A DNA stretch of 64,000 nucleotides from Pseudomonas fluorescens (GTDB lineage: Bacteria > Pseudomonadota > Gammaproteobacteria > Pseudomonadales > Pseudomonadaceae): assembly GCF_900215245.1 (NCBI RefSeq), contig NZ_LT907842.1, forward strand, positions 5,580,001 through 5,644,000, written 5' to 3'. Made by a program: the position numbers and the translations under genes. Position 1 is the stretch's first letter; the number at the start of each line of letters is the position of its first letter. Positions 46,841-55,648 of the stretch are shown here, one piece after another. Under the pieces are notes generated by a model. That model saw nothing but the letters and a program-made list of their open reading frames with translations. It searched no databases and was not told the origin of the DNA.

Positions 46841-48124
46841 ATGCTTGTCGCAATTGCGATTTTTATCTTCACCATCGTACTGGTCATCTGGCAGCCCAAG
46901 GGCCTTGGGGTGGGTTGGAGTGCAACAATGGGGGCAGTCCTGGCCCTGGCCTGTGGGGTCATCAGCCTGGCTGACATTCCGGTGGTGTGGCACATCATCT
47001 GGAACGCCACCGGCACGTTTGTTGCGCTGATCATCATCAGCCTGTTACTCGATGAGGCCGGTTTTTTTGCCTGGACCGCGCTGCATGTGGCGCGTTGGGG
47101 CCGTGGGCGTGGTCGACGGCTGTTCGCCTACATGGTGCTGCTCGGCGCACTGGTCTCGGCACTCTTTGCCAACGACGGCGCGGCGCTGATCCTGACCCCC
47201 ATCGTGATGTCGATGCTGCTGGCGCTGCGCTTTTCCCCGGCGGCGACCCTCGCATTCGTCATGGGCGCCGGGTTTATCGCCGACACGGCGAGCTTGCCGT
47301 TGGTGGTATCAAACCTGGTGAACATCGTTTCGGCCGATTACTTCAAGATCGGTTTCAATGAATATGCCGCCGTCATGGTGCCGGTGAACCTCGTCAGTGT
47401 GGCTGCCACCCTGGCGGTGCTGCTGTGGTTTTTCCGCCGCGACATTCCTCAGGTCTACGACCCGGCCGACCTCGAAGAACCGGCCAGTGCCATCCACGAC
47501 CGCGCGACCTTTCGCGCCGGCTGGTGGGTACTGGGTATTTTGCTGATCGGCTGTTTCGCCCTGGAACCGCTGGGCATTCCCATCAGTGCGATTTCCGCCG
47601 TGTGCGCCGTATTACTGCTGGTCATCGCCGCCAAAGGCCACAAGATTTCCACGCGCAAAGTGCTCAAAGACGCGCCGTGGCAGATCGTGGTGTTTTCGCT
47701 GGGCATGTACCTGGTGGTCTACGGCCTGCGCAACGCCGGCCTGACCACCTACCTGGCGACCTGGCTCGACACCTTCGCCACTTACGGCGTGTGGGGCGCG
47801 GCCATGGGCACCGGTGTGCTGACGGCGCTGTTGTCATCGGCGATGAACAACCTGCCCACGGTATTGATCGGCGCGCTGTCCATCGAGTCCAGCCATGCGG
47901 TCGGCGTGATCAAGGACGCGATGATCTACGCCAACGTAATCGGCAGTGACCTGGGCCCGAAAATCACCCCCATCGGCAGCCTGGCCACCTTGCTGTGGCT
48001 GCATATCCTGGCGCGCAAAGGCATCACCATCACCTGGGGTTATTACTTCAAGGTCGGCATTGTGCTGACCTTGCCGGTGCTGTTGATCACCCTCGCCGCC
48101 CTCGCTTTGCGCCTGAGTATCTGA
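46841..48124 (+). CDS. arsB: Arsenite/antimonite efflux permease ArsB
   Basis: A 427-residue, about 11-12-helix membrane protein. Text matches ArsB closely ([58 protein letters not shown]). It expels arsenite by proton antiport. ATG at 46841 follows CGGAG. It lies between arsR and arsC with 19 and 13 bp gaps. Confidence 0.96.
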   Translation: MLVAIAIFIFTIVLVIWQPKGLGVGWSATMGAVLALACGVISLADIPVVWHIIWNATGTFVALIIISLLLDEAGFFAWTALHVARWGRGRGRRLFAYMVLLGALVSALFANDGAALILTPIVMSMLLALRFSPAATLAFVMGAGFIADTASLPLVVSNLVNIVSADYFKIGFNEYAAVMVPVNLVSVAATLAVLLWFFRRDIPQVYDPADLEEPASAIHDRATFRAGWWVLGILLIGCFALEPLGIPISAISAVCAVLLLVIAAKGHKISTRKVLKDAPWQIVVFSLGMYLVVYGLRNAGLTTYLATWLDTFATYGVWGAAMGTGVLTALLSSAMNNLPTVLIGALSIESSHAVGVIKDAMIYANVIGSDLGPKITPIGSLATLLWLHILARKGITITWGYYFKVGIVLTLPVLLITLAALALRLSI

Positions 48125-48137
48125 AGGAGATACCGAA

Positions 48138-48608
48138 ATGAAAGTCCTGTTCATGTGTACTGCGAACAGTTGTCGCAGCATTCTCTCCGAAGCGGTATTC
48201 AATCACTTGGCGCCACCCGGCTTCGAGGCGATCAGCTCCGGCAGTTTCCCCAAAGGCCAGGTCCTGCCGCGCAGCCTGAGCGTATTGCAGGCGGCGGGCA
48301 TCAGCACCGAAGGGTTGTACAGCAAGGGCAACGATGCCTTTGAAGGCAGCCCGCCGGACGTGGTCATTACCGTCTGCGACAAGGCTGCCGGAGAGGCATG
48401 CCCGGTGTATTTCGGGCCGGCACTGAAGGCGCACTGGGGCTTGGAAGACCCGTCCGATGTTGAGGGCGATGATCAACGTCTCAACGCTGCGTTCAGCGCA
48501 ACGATGGACATCATCGCCACCCGCTGCCAGGCGTTTTTCGCGCTGCCGTTTGCCCGCCTGGGTCCGGTGGAACTGAAGGCTGAGCTCGACCGCATCGCGC
48601 GGTTGTAG
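48138..48608 (+). CDS. arsC: Arsenate reductase, LMW-phosphatase type
   Basis: A 156-residue reductase of the LMW-PTP type. The P-loop CTANSCRS holds Cys7 and Cys12; Cys80 and Cys88 (ITVCDKAAGEACPVY) are the redox pair, as in thioredoxin-coupled ArsC. It reduces arsenate to arsenite for ArsB. AAGGAG precedes the ATG. It belongs to the arsRBCH operon. Confidence 0.95.
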   Translation: MKVLFMCTANSCRSILSEAVFNHLAPPGFEAISSGSFPKGQVLPRSLSVLQAAGISTEGLYSKGNDAFEGSPPDVVITVCDKAAGEACPVYFGPALKAHWGLEDPSDVEGDDQRLNAAFSATMDIIATRCQAFFALPFARLGPVELKAELDRIARL

Positions 48609-48620
48609 GCGGAGAACCTG

Positions 48621-49307
48621 ATGACGACGCTGCCTAACCTCGACACACGCTTGTCAACACCCCTGCATACCGGGCCGACTCACCCGCCGCGCATCCTGCT
48701 GCTTTACGGCTCTACCCGGCCGCGTTCGTTCAGCCGTTTGCTGGTGGAGGAAGCTGCCCGTCTGTTAAGCCACTTCGGTGCCGACACACGGATTTTCAAC
48801 CCGTCGGGGCTGCCTCTGCCGGATGATGCCCCTAACGACCATCCCAAAGTCCAGGAGCTGTTGGACCTGATGCAATGGTCCGAAGGCCAGGTCTGGTGCT
48901 CCCCCGAGCGTCATGGCTCGATGTCGGCAGTGTTCAAGGCACAACTTGACTGGGTGCCGCTGGCGTTGGGTGCCGTACGGCCGACCCAGGGCAAGACCTT
49001 GGCGGTGATGCAAGTGTCAGGCGGCTCGCAATCCTTCAACACCGTCAATCAACTGCGTGTGCTGGGGCGTTGGATGCGCATGTTCACTATTCCCAATCAA
49101 TCCTCGGTGCCCAAAGCATTCATGGAGTTTGACGACCAGGACCGCATGAAACCCTCGGCGCTTTACGACCGCGTCGTCGATGTGATGGAAGAGCTGGTGA
49201 AGTTCACGCTGTTACTGCGCGATCGCCCGGACCTGGTAGACCGTTACTCGGAGCGTAAGGAAAGCGCTGACGAACTGTCGCAGCGCGTCAACCAACGGTC
49301 GATTTGA
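48621..49307 (+). CDS. arsH: ArsH NADPH-dependent FMN reductase
   Basis: A 228-residue flavodoxin-like protein. FMN-binding motif [18 protein letters not shown] (about residues 25-42), then [19 protein letters not shown] and [13 protein letters not shown], as in ArsH. ArsH oxidises trivalent organoarsenicals or reduces quinones with NADPH. It ends the ars operon, 12 bp after arsC. Confidence 0.95.
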   Translation: MTTLPNLDTRLSTPLHTGPTHPPRILLLYGSTRPRSFSRLLVEEAARLLSHFGADTRIFNPSGLPLPDDAPNDHPKVQELLDLMQWSEGQVWCSPERHGSMSAVFKAQLDWVPLALGAVRPTQGKTLAVMQVSGGSQSFNTVNQLRVLGRWMRMFTIPNQSSVPKAFMEFDDQDRMKPSALYDRVVDVMEELVKFTLLLRDRPDLVDRYSERKESADELSQRVNQRSI

Positions 49308-49352
49308 TCGGCCCCGCCAGCGTATGCTCGAGCCAACCTCTTTGCGAGCGGA

Positions 49353-50147
49353 ATGATGAGCGCTATTCAACACGCCTGGCTGGGCAACTACGAAGTCAGC
49401 AGCACCACCTGCACTGGCCTGACCTTTGCCCGTCACAGCCATGATGAATGCGTGATCGGCGTCAACCTCATCGGTGAGGAAAAGGTCTGGCTCGATCGCC
49501 GCGAGTTCGAGGCTGGGCCGGGCACCATCACTTTGTACAACCCGGGTCAGATCCAGGGCGGCGGCGCGGCTGAGGGAGCGCCCTGGCATTTTGTCAGCCT
49601 GTACGTGACTGCCGACCAACTGGCAACTGACCTGGGGCTGTCGCACCTGGAGTTTGATCGCTCGCTCTGCTTTCAACCTGACTTGGCGCAACGCGTGGCG
49701 GCGGCCGTGAAAGGCGCCTTGAGCGACGATGCATGGGTCCGCGAAGCCCATGAGGAAGCCCTGGTTTTACACTTGGGAGACGTGGTCGGCGTCAGCGGCG
49801 TACGCCTGCCCGGCAGCCCCCGCACCGGCAACCGCATGATCGGTCGCGCGCAGGAATTGCTCGCCGCGCAACTGCAGCAATCACTGCCCCTGGACGAGCT
49901 GGGCAATGAATTGGGGCTGTCGAAATTCCATCTGTTGCGTGCCTTTCAGAAAGAAACCGGGCTTAGCCCCAGGCAGTGGGCCATGCAACTGCGAACGTGC
50001 CGCGCCAAAGGACTGTTGCGCAACGGTGTCTCGGCCAGTGATGTCGCCCATGGCCTGGGCTTTGCCGACCAGAGCCACCTGAATCGACACTTCCGCGCCG
50101 CCTATGGCATCACCCCTGGCCGCTATCAAAGCGTGTTGAAACGCTGA
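49353..50147 (+). CDS. AraC-family transcriptional regulator
   Basis: A 264-residue regulator. The N-terminal cupin sensor (FARHSHDECVIGVNLIG.. to about 140) is followed by the two-helix-turn-helix DNA-binding part (LDELGNELGLSKFHLLRAFQ, then AHGLGFADQSHLNRHFRAAY). Such regulators often control a divergent or downstream LysE exporter; here a LysE gene follows by 73 bp on the same strand, so it is the likely target. Confidence 0.92.
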   Translation: MMSAIQHAWLGNYEVSSTTCTGLTFARHSHDECVIGVNLIGEEKVWLDRREFEAGPGTITLYNPGQIQGGGAAEGAPWHFVSLYVTADQLATDLGLSHLEFDRSLCFQPDLAQRVAAAVKGALSDDAWVREAHEEALVLHLGDVVGVSGVRLPGSPRTGNRMIGRAQELLAAQLQQSLPLDELGNELGLSKFHLLRAFQKETGLSPRQWAMQLRTCRAKGLLRNGVSASDVAHGLGFADQSHLNRHFRAAYGITPGRYQSVLKR

Positions 50148-50220
50148 ACAGCGCAATCTGGTTCAAGACGCCCTGCCCGACCATCACCACACTGCTCGCC
50201 TCTTTTGAAGGAACGCGGGC

Positions 50221-50832
50221 ATGTTGACGATCTTTTTTTACGCGCTGGTATTCGGCTTTGTGTTTTGCCTTTCGCCGGGCGCGGTGCTGGCTGAGACATT
50301 GCGCCGTGGCTTGCTCCACGGCTTCATACCGGCCCTGCTGGTGCAGATCGGCTCACTGGTGGGCGACGCGGTGTGGGCGGTGATTGGCCTCACCGGCATC
50401 GCCCTGCTGATTCAACATGACGCGGTGCGCGTGCCACTGACCATCGTGTGCGCGCTGTACCTGGCCTGGCTGGGCGTGCGCAGCCTGATCGATGCCTGGC
50501 ATTTGCCCGCACCCAGCCACGCACCGGCCAGTTCCGGGCGCAACGCACTGGCAGTGGGTGCGGCCATTTCCCTGGCTAACCCGAAGAACATTATTTACTG
50601 GGGCGCACTGGGCAGCGCCTTGTCCGGCATCGTCGGCACCACGCCCAGCCACGGGCAAACCCTGATGTTTTTTGCCGGCTTCATGTTGGCGTCGGTGCTG
50701 TCATGTTTTCTGATTGCCGCGCTGGTCAATTTGTTACGCCAGAACGCATCACCGCTCTGGCAGCGCATCAGTTATGGCGCATGTGGTTTGGTATTGATCT
50801 ATCTGGCCGCTCTGGCGGCACACGGACTATGA
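50221..50832 (+). CDS. LysE-family amino-acid exporter
   Basis: A 203-residue, about six-helix exporter (YALVFGFVFCLSPGAVLAET, SLVGDAVWAVIGLTGIA, ISLANPKNIIYWGALG). The LSPG and N-P-K motifs are the RhtB/LysE signatures. Substrate unknown; it probably exports an amino acid sensed by the AraC regulator just upstream. AAGGAACG precedes the ATG. Confidence 0.9.
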   Translation: MLTIFFYALVFGFVFCLSPGAVLAETLRRGLLHGFIPALLVQIGSLVGDAVWAVIGLTGIALLIQHDAVRVPLTIVCALYLAWLGVRSLIDAWHLPAPSHAPASSGRNALAVGAAISLANPKNIIYWGALGSALSGIVGTTPSHGQTLMFFAGFMLASVLSCFLIAALVNLLRQNASPLWQRISYGACGLVLIYLAALAAHGL

Positions 50833-50910
50833 AAGTTATATAGGTTGTAACTTCAAGGTGCGGCTTAACTGAATGAACTCTGAACACCGGATAATTTAAT
50901 TAATCATGCG

Positions 50911-50939
50911 TTGACATTTTGTAACCGTCTGAGTAGATT
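50911..50939 (+). promoter_or_regulatory. Candidate promoter for the mgtA leader transcript
   Basis: TTGACA, 17 bp, TAGATT, a good sigma-70-like pair. If used, the leader RNA would run about 730 nt before mgtA. A hairpin with a T tract sits right at the expected start, so its status needs testing. Confidence 0.5.
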
Positions 50940-50967
50940 GCCCCTGCCCACAACTGGGGCCTTTTTT
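50940..50967 (+). terminator. Terminator-like hairpin after the LysE gene
   Basis: GCCCC/GGGGC stem with an 11-nt loop and CTTTTTT, about 107 bp past the lysE-type stop. It probably ends the araC-lysE transcript. Confidence 0.65.
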
Positions 50968-51151
50968 AAACCTCACAAAAGAAGCCAATGGACACAGTAT
51001 CTAGTCGCTGTCCGAGCACCGCATCAGCGGGCATCGGGCGCCAAACCCAGAATATGACAGGACTCGCCTTCCAGGTCCGGTAAGCTGCGCTAGAGCTTGA
51101 TGCTCCACCGTAACTGCCTCACCGGTCGCCCGTCCGGTCCCGAGGTGTGTT

Positions 51152-51445
51152 ATGACCTTCCAACTCATTGCTTTACCTGATGTGCGTACACTGGCCGCAG
51201 CCTTGCGCGCCAAGCTGTGCCGCGAGCCCGTCGGTTTTTCGCCGACCCGCTCAACCTTTGCTGCACCCTCTCCCCAAGTGCGCCCGGCTCCTCCGCTGGC
51301 GCACTGGCGTGTCTGCCCTGCCAGCGGCCAATTGCTGCAGCAATGGGATCACGCCGACCCTCAAGACCCACAGAGACCGATGGTTTCCAGACTGGCACAC
51401 GCCGGCCTGATGCTCGGACTTTACGTGAGCACTCGCGCCGCTTAA
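51152..51445 (+). CDS. Proline-rich leader ORF upstream of mgtA, 97 aa
   Basis: A 97-codon frame with CGAGGTG upstream, beginning MTFQLIALPDVRTLAAAL. The middle is rich in proline (FAAPSPQVRPAPPLAHW, then DPQDPQRP) and has no signal or known domain. Position in the mgtA 5' region recalls proline-rich leader peptides controlling Salmonella mgtA/mgtC, but this frame is much longer. It could be an ordinary small gene instead. A GC-rich hairpin (ACCGG/CCGGT, 51121-51138) lies just before the ribosome site. Confidence 0.5.
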   Translation: MTFQLIALPDVRTLAAALRAKLCREPVGFSPTRSTFAAPSPQVRPAPPLAHWRVCPASGQLLQQWDHADPQDPQRPMVSRLAHAGLMLGLYVSTRAA

Positions 51446-51491
51446 GCCGGCTGGAAACAGTAACTTCCCAATTGATGTTCTGGAGTTCTTT

Positions 51492-51530
51492 ATGAACACG
51501 TCCAGTAGTAGCCCGCTGCGCGTTAGTTAA
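51492..51530 (+). CDS. 12-codon leader peptide upstream of mgtA
   Basis: The frame MNTSSSSPLRVS has a good ribosome site (GGAG 7 bp upstream) and ends with TAA inside the arm of a strong hairpin. Short translated peptides ending inside a hairpin are the hallmark of translation-coupled attenuation, as in mgtL-type leaders. It has four Ser codons in a row and a Pro, none acidic. Confidence 0.55.
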   Translation: MNTSSSSPLRVS

Positions 51531-51550
51531 TTAACGCGCGTGTGGCGGGC
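51511..51550 (+). promoter_or_regulatory. Leader hairpin overlapping the leader peptide stop
   Basis: Inner perfect 8-bp arms GCGCGTTA and TAACGCGC with a 6-nt loop sit inside GCCCGC/GCGGGC outer arms. The leader peptide stop codon is in the loop and arm, so a ribosome there would melt the stem. No T tract follows, so it may act by folding or by Rho. Confidence 0.7.
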
Positions 51551-51680
51551 ACACTAGAAGTTAAGTAGTCACCCTATTTAAACCGATCGCGAAGTCCGCG
51601 GCTCGGCATGCTTTCGCTCGCCTGTATTCAGGTAAGTACCGGGTATGTTTTGTCGAGAATTGGCGACAGGAGTACAGACA

Positions 51681-54395
51681 ATGAGCGCCGTAAAAAACAC
51701 GCCTCTGCACAAGAAAAATGGCACCGCCTCCGACACCAAACTGTCGATGCGTGCCGCCCGTGAAGCCCAGAACGGCCTGTCGGCCACCCTTGCCAATGTG
51801 CGCGCCACCCAGGATGGTTTAACCGAACTGGACGCCTCGGCGCGTCTGCAACGCGAAGGCTACAACGAAGTGGCCCATGACAAGCCGCCTCACGCCATCG
51901 TCCAATTCCTGCAGGCACTGAACAACCCGTTCATCTACGTCCTGCTGACCTTGGGCGGCATCAGCTTTGTCACCGACTACTGGTTGCCGCTGCAGGCCGG
52001 TGAAGAAGTCGACCTGACCAAAGTCATCATCATCATGACCATGGTCTTGCTCAGCAGCCTGCTGCGTTTCTGGCAGGAGCACCGCTCGGCCAAATCCGCC
52101 GAAGCCCTCAAAGCCATGGTGCGCACCACGGCCACGGTGCTGCGTCGTGAGCAGGTCGGTGCCCAGCCGACCCTGCGTGAAGTACCGATGCGCGACCTGG
52201 TAGCGGGCGACATCGTGCAGCTTTCCGCCGGCGACATGATCCCGGCCGACATCCGCCTGATCGAGTCCCGCGACCTGTTTATCAGCCAGGCCGTGCTGAC
52301 CGGCGAAGCGTTGCCGGTCGAGAAGTACGACACCCTCGGCGACGTCACGCAGAAATCCGCAATACCGGCAGCCGCCGACCAAGGCAACCTGCTGGACCTG
52401 CCGAACATCTGCTTCATGGGCACCAACGTCGTCAGTGGCCGCGCCAAGGCCGTGGTGGTCGCCACCGGGCCACGCACCTACTTTGGCTCCCTGGCCAAAG
52501 CGATCGTCGGCTCACGGGTGCAAACCGCGTTTGATCGTGGGGTAAACAGCGTCAGCTGGCTGCTGATCCGTTTCATGCTGGTGATGGTGCCGATCGTGTT
52601 TTTCCTCAACGGTTTCTCCAAAGGCGACTGGGGCGATGCGTTCTTGTTTGCACTGGCGGTCGCCGTTGGCCTGACACCTGAAATGCTGCCGATGATCGTC
52701 AGCGCCAACCTGGCCAAAGGCGCCAACGCCATGGCCAAGCGCAAAGTCGTGGTCAAGCGCCTCAACGCGATTCAGAACTTCGGCTCAATGGACGTGCTGT
52801 GCACCGACAAGACCGGCACCCTGACCCAGGACAAAATCATCCTTGAGCATCACGTCAACGCCTTTGGCCAACGTGATGATGCGGTGCTGTCCCTGGCCTG
52901 GCTGAACAGCTTTCACCAGAGCGGCATGAAAAACCTGATGGATCAGGCCGTGGTGCAGTTCTCGGCACAGAACCCGAAGTTCCAGGTGCCGTTTGCCTAC
53001 AGCAAAGTCGATGAACTGCCGTTCGACTTTGTACGCCGTCGCCTGTCGATCGTGGTCAAGGATGCCGCCGGCGACCAGTTGCTGGTGTGCAAGGGCGCGG
53101 TGGAAGAGATGCTGAGCATTTCCACACACGTCATGGAAGGTGGCGATGCCGTACCGCTGGATGAGCGCCGCCGTGAAGCGTTGCTGACGCTGGCGAACGA
53201 CTACAACGAAGATGGCTTCCGTGTGCTGGTCGTCGCCACCCGCAACATCCCGAAAGCATTGGCTCGCCAGCAGTACACCACGACCGATGAGCGCAACCTG
53301 GTGATCCAGGGCTTCCTGACGTTCCTTGATCCACCCAAAGAAACCGCAGGCCCGGCGATTGCCGCGCTGCAACAAATCGGCGTAGCGGTGAAGGTGCTGA
53401 CCGGCGACAACGCGGTGGTCACCAGCAAGATCTGCCGCCAAGTCGGCCTTGAGCCCGGCCAGCCGCTGCTGGGCGTAGAAATCGAAGCGATGGATGACGC
53501 AACCCTGTTGCGCCGCGTGGAAGAACGCACGGTGTTTGCCAAGCTCACGCCACTGCAGAAATCCCGGGTACTCAAAGCGTTGCAAGCCAACGGCCACACC
53601 GTGGGTTTCCTCGGCGACGGCATTAACGATGCACCGGCGCTGCGCGATGCCGATGTGGGCATTTCGGTGGACAGCGGCACGGATATCGCCAAGGAATCGG
53701 CCGACATCATCCTCTTGGAAAAGAGCCTGATGGTGCTGGAAGAAGGCGTGCTCAAGGGCCGCGAAACCTTCGGCAATATCATGAAGTACCTGAACATGAC
53801 GGCCAGCTCGAACTTCGGCAACGTGTTCTCGGTGCTGGTCGCCAGTGCGTTTATCCCGTTCATGCCGATGCTGGCGATCCATCTGCTGCTGCAAAACCTG
53901 ATGTACGACATCTCCCAGCTGGCCTTGCCGTGGGACAAGATGGACAAGGAATACCTGGCCAAACCGCGTAAGTGGGATGCGAAAAACATCGGCCGTTTCA
54001 TGATCTGGATCGGGCCGACCTCGTCGATCTTCGACATCACCACCTTTGCGCTGATGTGGTACGTGTTCTCCGCCAACAGCGTGGAAATGCAGACCCTGTT
54101 CCAGTCCGGTTGGTTTATCGAGGGGCTGCTGTCACAAACCCTGGTCGTGCACATGCTGCGGACCCGCAAGATCCCGTTCTTCCAGAGCACCGCCGCGTGG
54201 CCGGTGTTGATGATGACCGCCATCGTCATTTGCCTGGGGATCTATGTGCCGTTCTCGCCCCTGGGCACCCTGGTGGGCCTGGAGCCGCTGCCGCTGGCGT
54301 ACTTCCCATGGCTGGTCGGCACGCTGTTCGCCTACTGCTGCGTCGCCCAACTGATGAAGACGATCTACATCCGCCGCTTCAAGCAGTGGTACTGA
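51681..54395 (+). CDS. mgtA: Magnesium-translocating P-type ATPase
   Basis: A 904-residue P-type (P3B) ATPase. It has the phosphorylation motif DKTGT with Asp376, the TGEALPVEK actuator loop, the hinge GDGINDAPALRDADVG and the C-terminal membrane helices ending in CVAQLMKTIYIRRF. It imports Mg2+ under limitation. ATG at 51681 follows CAGGAG. The long leader with short ORFs suggests control after transcription starts. A perfect 10-bp hairpin follows 18 bp after the stop. Confidence 0.96.
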   Translation: MSAVKNTPLHKKNGTASDTKLSMRAAREAQNGLSATLANVRATQDGLTELDASARLQREGYNEVAHDKPPHAIVQFLQALNNPFIYVLLTLGGISFVTDYWLPLQAGEEVDLTKVIIIMTMVLLSSLLRFWQEHRSAKSAEALKAMVRTTATVLRREQVGAQPTLREVPMRDLVAGDIVQLSAGDMIPADIRLIESRDLFISQAVLTGEALPVEKYDTLGDVTQKSAIPAAADQGNLLDLPNICFMGTNVVSGRAKAVVVATGPRTYFGSLAKAIVGSRVQTAFDRGVNSVSWLLIRFMLVMVPIVFFLNGFSKGDWGDAFLFALAVAVGLTPEMLPMIVSANLAKGANAMAKRKVVVKRLNAIQNFGSMDVLCTDKTGTLTQDKIILEHHVNAFGQRDDAVLSLAWLNSFHQSGMKNLMDQAVVQFSAQNPKFQVPFAYSKVDELPFDFVRRRLSIVVKDAAGDQLLVCKGAVEEMLSISTHVMEGGDAVPLDERRREALLTLANDYNEDGFRVLVVATRNIPKALARQQYTTTDERNLVIQGFLTFLDPPKETAGPAIAALQQIGVAVKVLTGDNAVVTSKICRQVGLEPGQPLLGVEIEAMDDATLLRRVEERTVFAKLTPLQKSRVLKALQANGHTVGFLGDGINDAPALRDADVGISVDSGTDIAKESADIILLEKSLMVLEEGVLKGRETFGNIMKYLNMTASSNFGNVFSVLVASAFIPFMPMLAIHLLLQNLMYDISQLALPWDKMDKEYLAKPRKWDAKNIGRFMIWIGPTSSIFDITTFALMWYVFSANSVEMQTLFQSGWFIEGLLSQTLVVHMLRTRKIPFFQSTAAWPVLMMTAIVICLGIYVPFSPLGTLVGLEPLPLAYFPWLVGTLFAYCCVAQLMKTIYIRRFKQWY

Positions 54396-54412
54396 TCACC
54401 CCCGCCGTTTAA

Positions 54413-54440
54413 ACGGTGGCGGTCGCCCGGCCGCCACCGT
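54413..54440 (+). other. GC-rich hairpin between mgtA and the SLOG gene
   Basis: ACGGTGGCGG and CCGCCACCGT form a perfect 10-bp stem with an 8-nt loop and no T tract. It may stabilise the mgtA mRNA end or lower expression of the next gene. Confidence 0.6.
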
Positions 54441-54460
54441 GCAACACAAGGACACTCACG

Positions 54461-54808
54461 ATGCGCGTCTTGATCTGTGCAGGTCGTCATTACGCCGACA
54501 CCAAAAAGTCCCGCCAAGTGCTGGACGCTTACCACCGCCTGCGCCCCGTGCAGGTATTGATTCACGGCGGCAACCAATTCCTGGGCAGCGACATCGAGGA
54601 ATGGGCGCGGGAACTCGGCATCGACGTGGTGCGCTACCCGCCCAATTGGCAACGCCATGGCAAGCAGGCGGAACGCCAGCGCAACCATTTCATGCTCGCC
54701 GACAGCCGGCCCGACGTGATCATCGCCCTACCGGGTGGTGACGACACTTCGGAGTTGGTCTGCCAGGCCAAATCCAGCGGCATTTCGGTGCTGACCGTAG
54801 AAAGCTGA
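54461..54808 (+). CDS. SLOG-fold (DUF2493/YspA-like) nucleotide-binding protein
   Basis: A 115-residue protein with a Rossmann-like SLOG fold: RVLICAGRHYAD opens it, VLIHGGNQFLGSDI gives the glycine-rich loop, and DVIIALPGGDDTSELV the GG-containing binding site. SLOG proteins bind nucleotide-derived ligands, and YspA-type ones are often phage-linked. Here it sits 65 bp after mgtA. Function in Mg2+ response is only suggested by location. Confidence 0.85.
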   Translation: MRVLICAGRHYADTKKSRQVLDAYHRLRPVQVLIHGGNQFLGSDIEEWARELGIDVVRYPPNWQRHGKQAERQRNHFMLADSRPDVIIALPGGDDTSELVCQAKSSGISVLTVES

Positions 54809-54826
54809 ATTCAAGCGAGGTGCATC

Positions 54827-55648
54827 ATGCACAAAAAACATACCCCTCAACACTCGGACGGGTTTGCCAAATATCGCGCGCGTCATTACCGCGGAGCCCG
54901 CCATACCCTGCTGCTGTTGCCACCGGCCAAGCGCCGCGCACTGCAACGTAACCTGATCTTCATCGGCACAACCCTGGGCCTGGTTTTGCTCGCCGCGTTG
55001 TTCTCCAAAGCCCAGGCGGCCGGCGGCGCCTATGTGGTCGACGACGGCGCGGTGAACGCGCCGGGCGAATGCAATGTTGACGCCTGGTACACCGCCGATC
55101 GCCACCAGGGCAACAACCATGGCCAAACCCTGAACCCGGCCTGCACGTTCAGCGCACTCCCCTATGTGCAATGGAGCGCCGCACTGTCGCGCGCCAGCAA
55201 CGCAGGCGATGCCGAGACCCAGGCCAGCCCGCAAGTGAAGGCGCAGGTGTGGTCTCAAGATGCGTTGGGGCTGCAGGTAGCCGTGTCGGCCACCAGCCAT
55301 TTTGCGCTGGACCGCCACCATGCGTTCGACGGTGCGGACTTGAATGTGCCGTTGACCTGGCAACCCGTATCAGCGCTGCGCCTGAACCTCAACGGTGGCT
55401 GGACACATGCCTACAACGGCGGCGAGCAACACCATCGGCTGACGTGGGGCACCGGCTTCGAGTATGAGCTGGCGGATGCGCTGACGCTGATTGGTGAGCG
55501 CTATGGCCAGGAAGGCGGCGACCAGGCCTGGCAGGCCGGGCCGCGCTTCCATGTTGGCAAAATGGTCGACGTGGATGTGGTCGTCGGGCAAAGCCTCAGC
55601 GGGGACCGCAACCAGTGGTTGACCACAGGCGCGACCATGCGCTTCTAA
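54827..55648 (+). CDS. Outer-membrane beta-barrel-like protein, 273 aa
   Basis: A long basic N-terminus (about 40 residues) precedes a hydrophobic segment (LIFIGTTLGLVLLAALFSKAQA) that would act as a signal anchor or signal peptide, cleaved near AQA. The rest alternates hydrophobic and polar residues (LQVAVSATSHFALD, LRLNLNGGWTHAYN, FEYELADALTLIGERYGQ) and ends in TGATMRF, a C-terminal Phe as in porins. I infer an outer-membrane barrel. It is 18 bp after the SLOG gene, so mgtA, SLOG and this gene may share a transcript. Confidence 0.7.
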   Translation: MHKKHTPQHSDGFAKYRARHYRGARHTLLLLPPAKRRALQRNLIFIGTTLGLVLLAALFSKAQAAGGAYVVDDGAVNAPGECNVDAWYTADRHQGNNHGQTLNPACTFSALPYVQWSAALSRASNAGDAETQASPQVKAQVWSQDALGLQVAVSATSHFALDRHHAFDGADLNVPLTWQPVSALRLNLNGGWTHAYNGGEQHHRLTWGTGFEYELADALTLIGERYGQEGGDQAWQAGPRFHVGKMVDVDVVVGQSLSGDRNQWLTTGATMRF

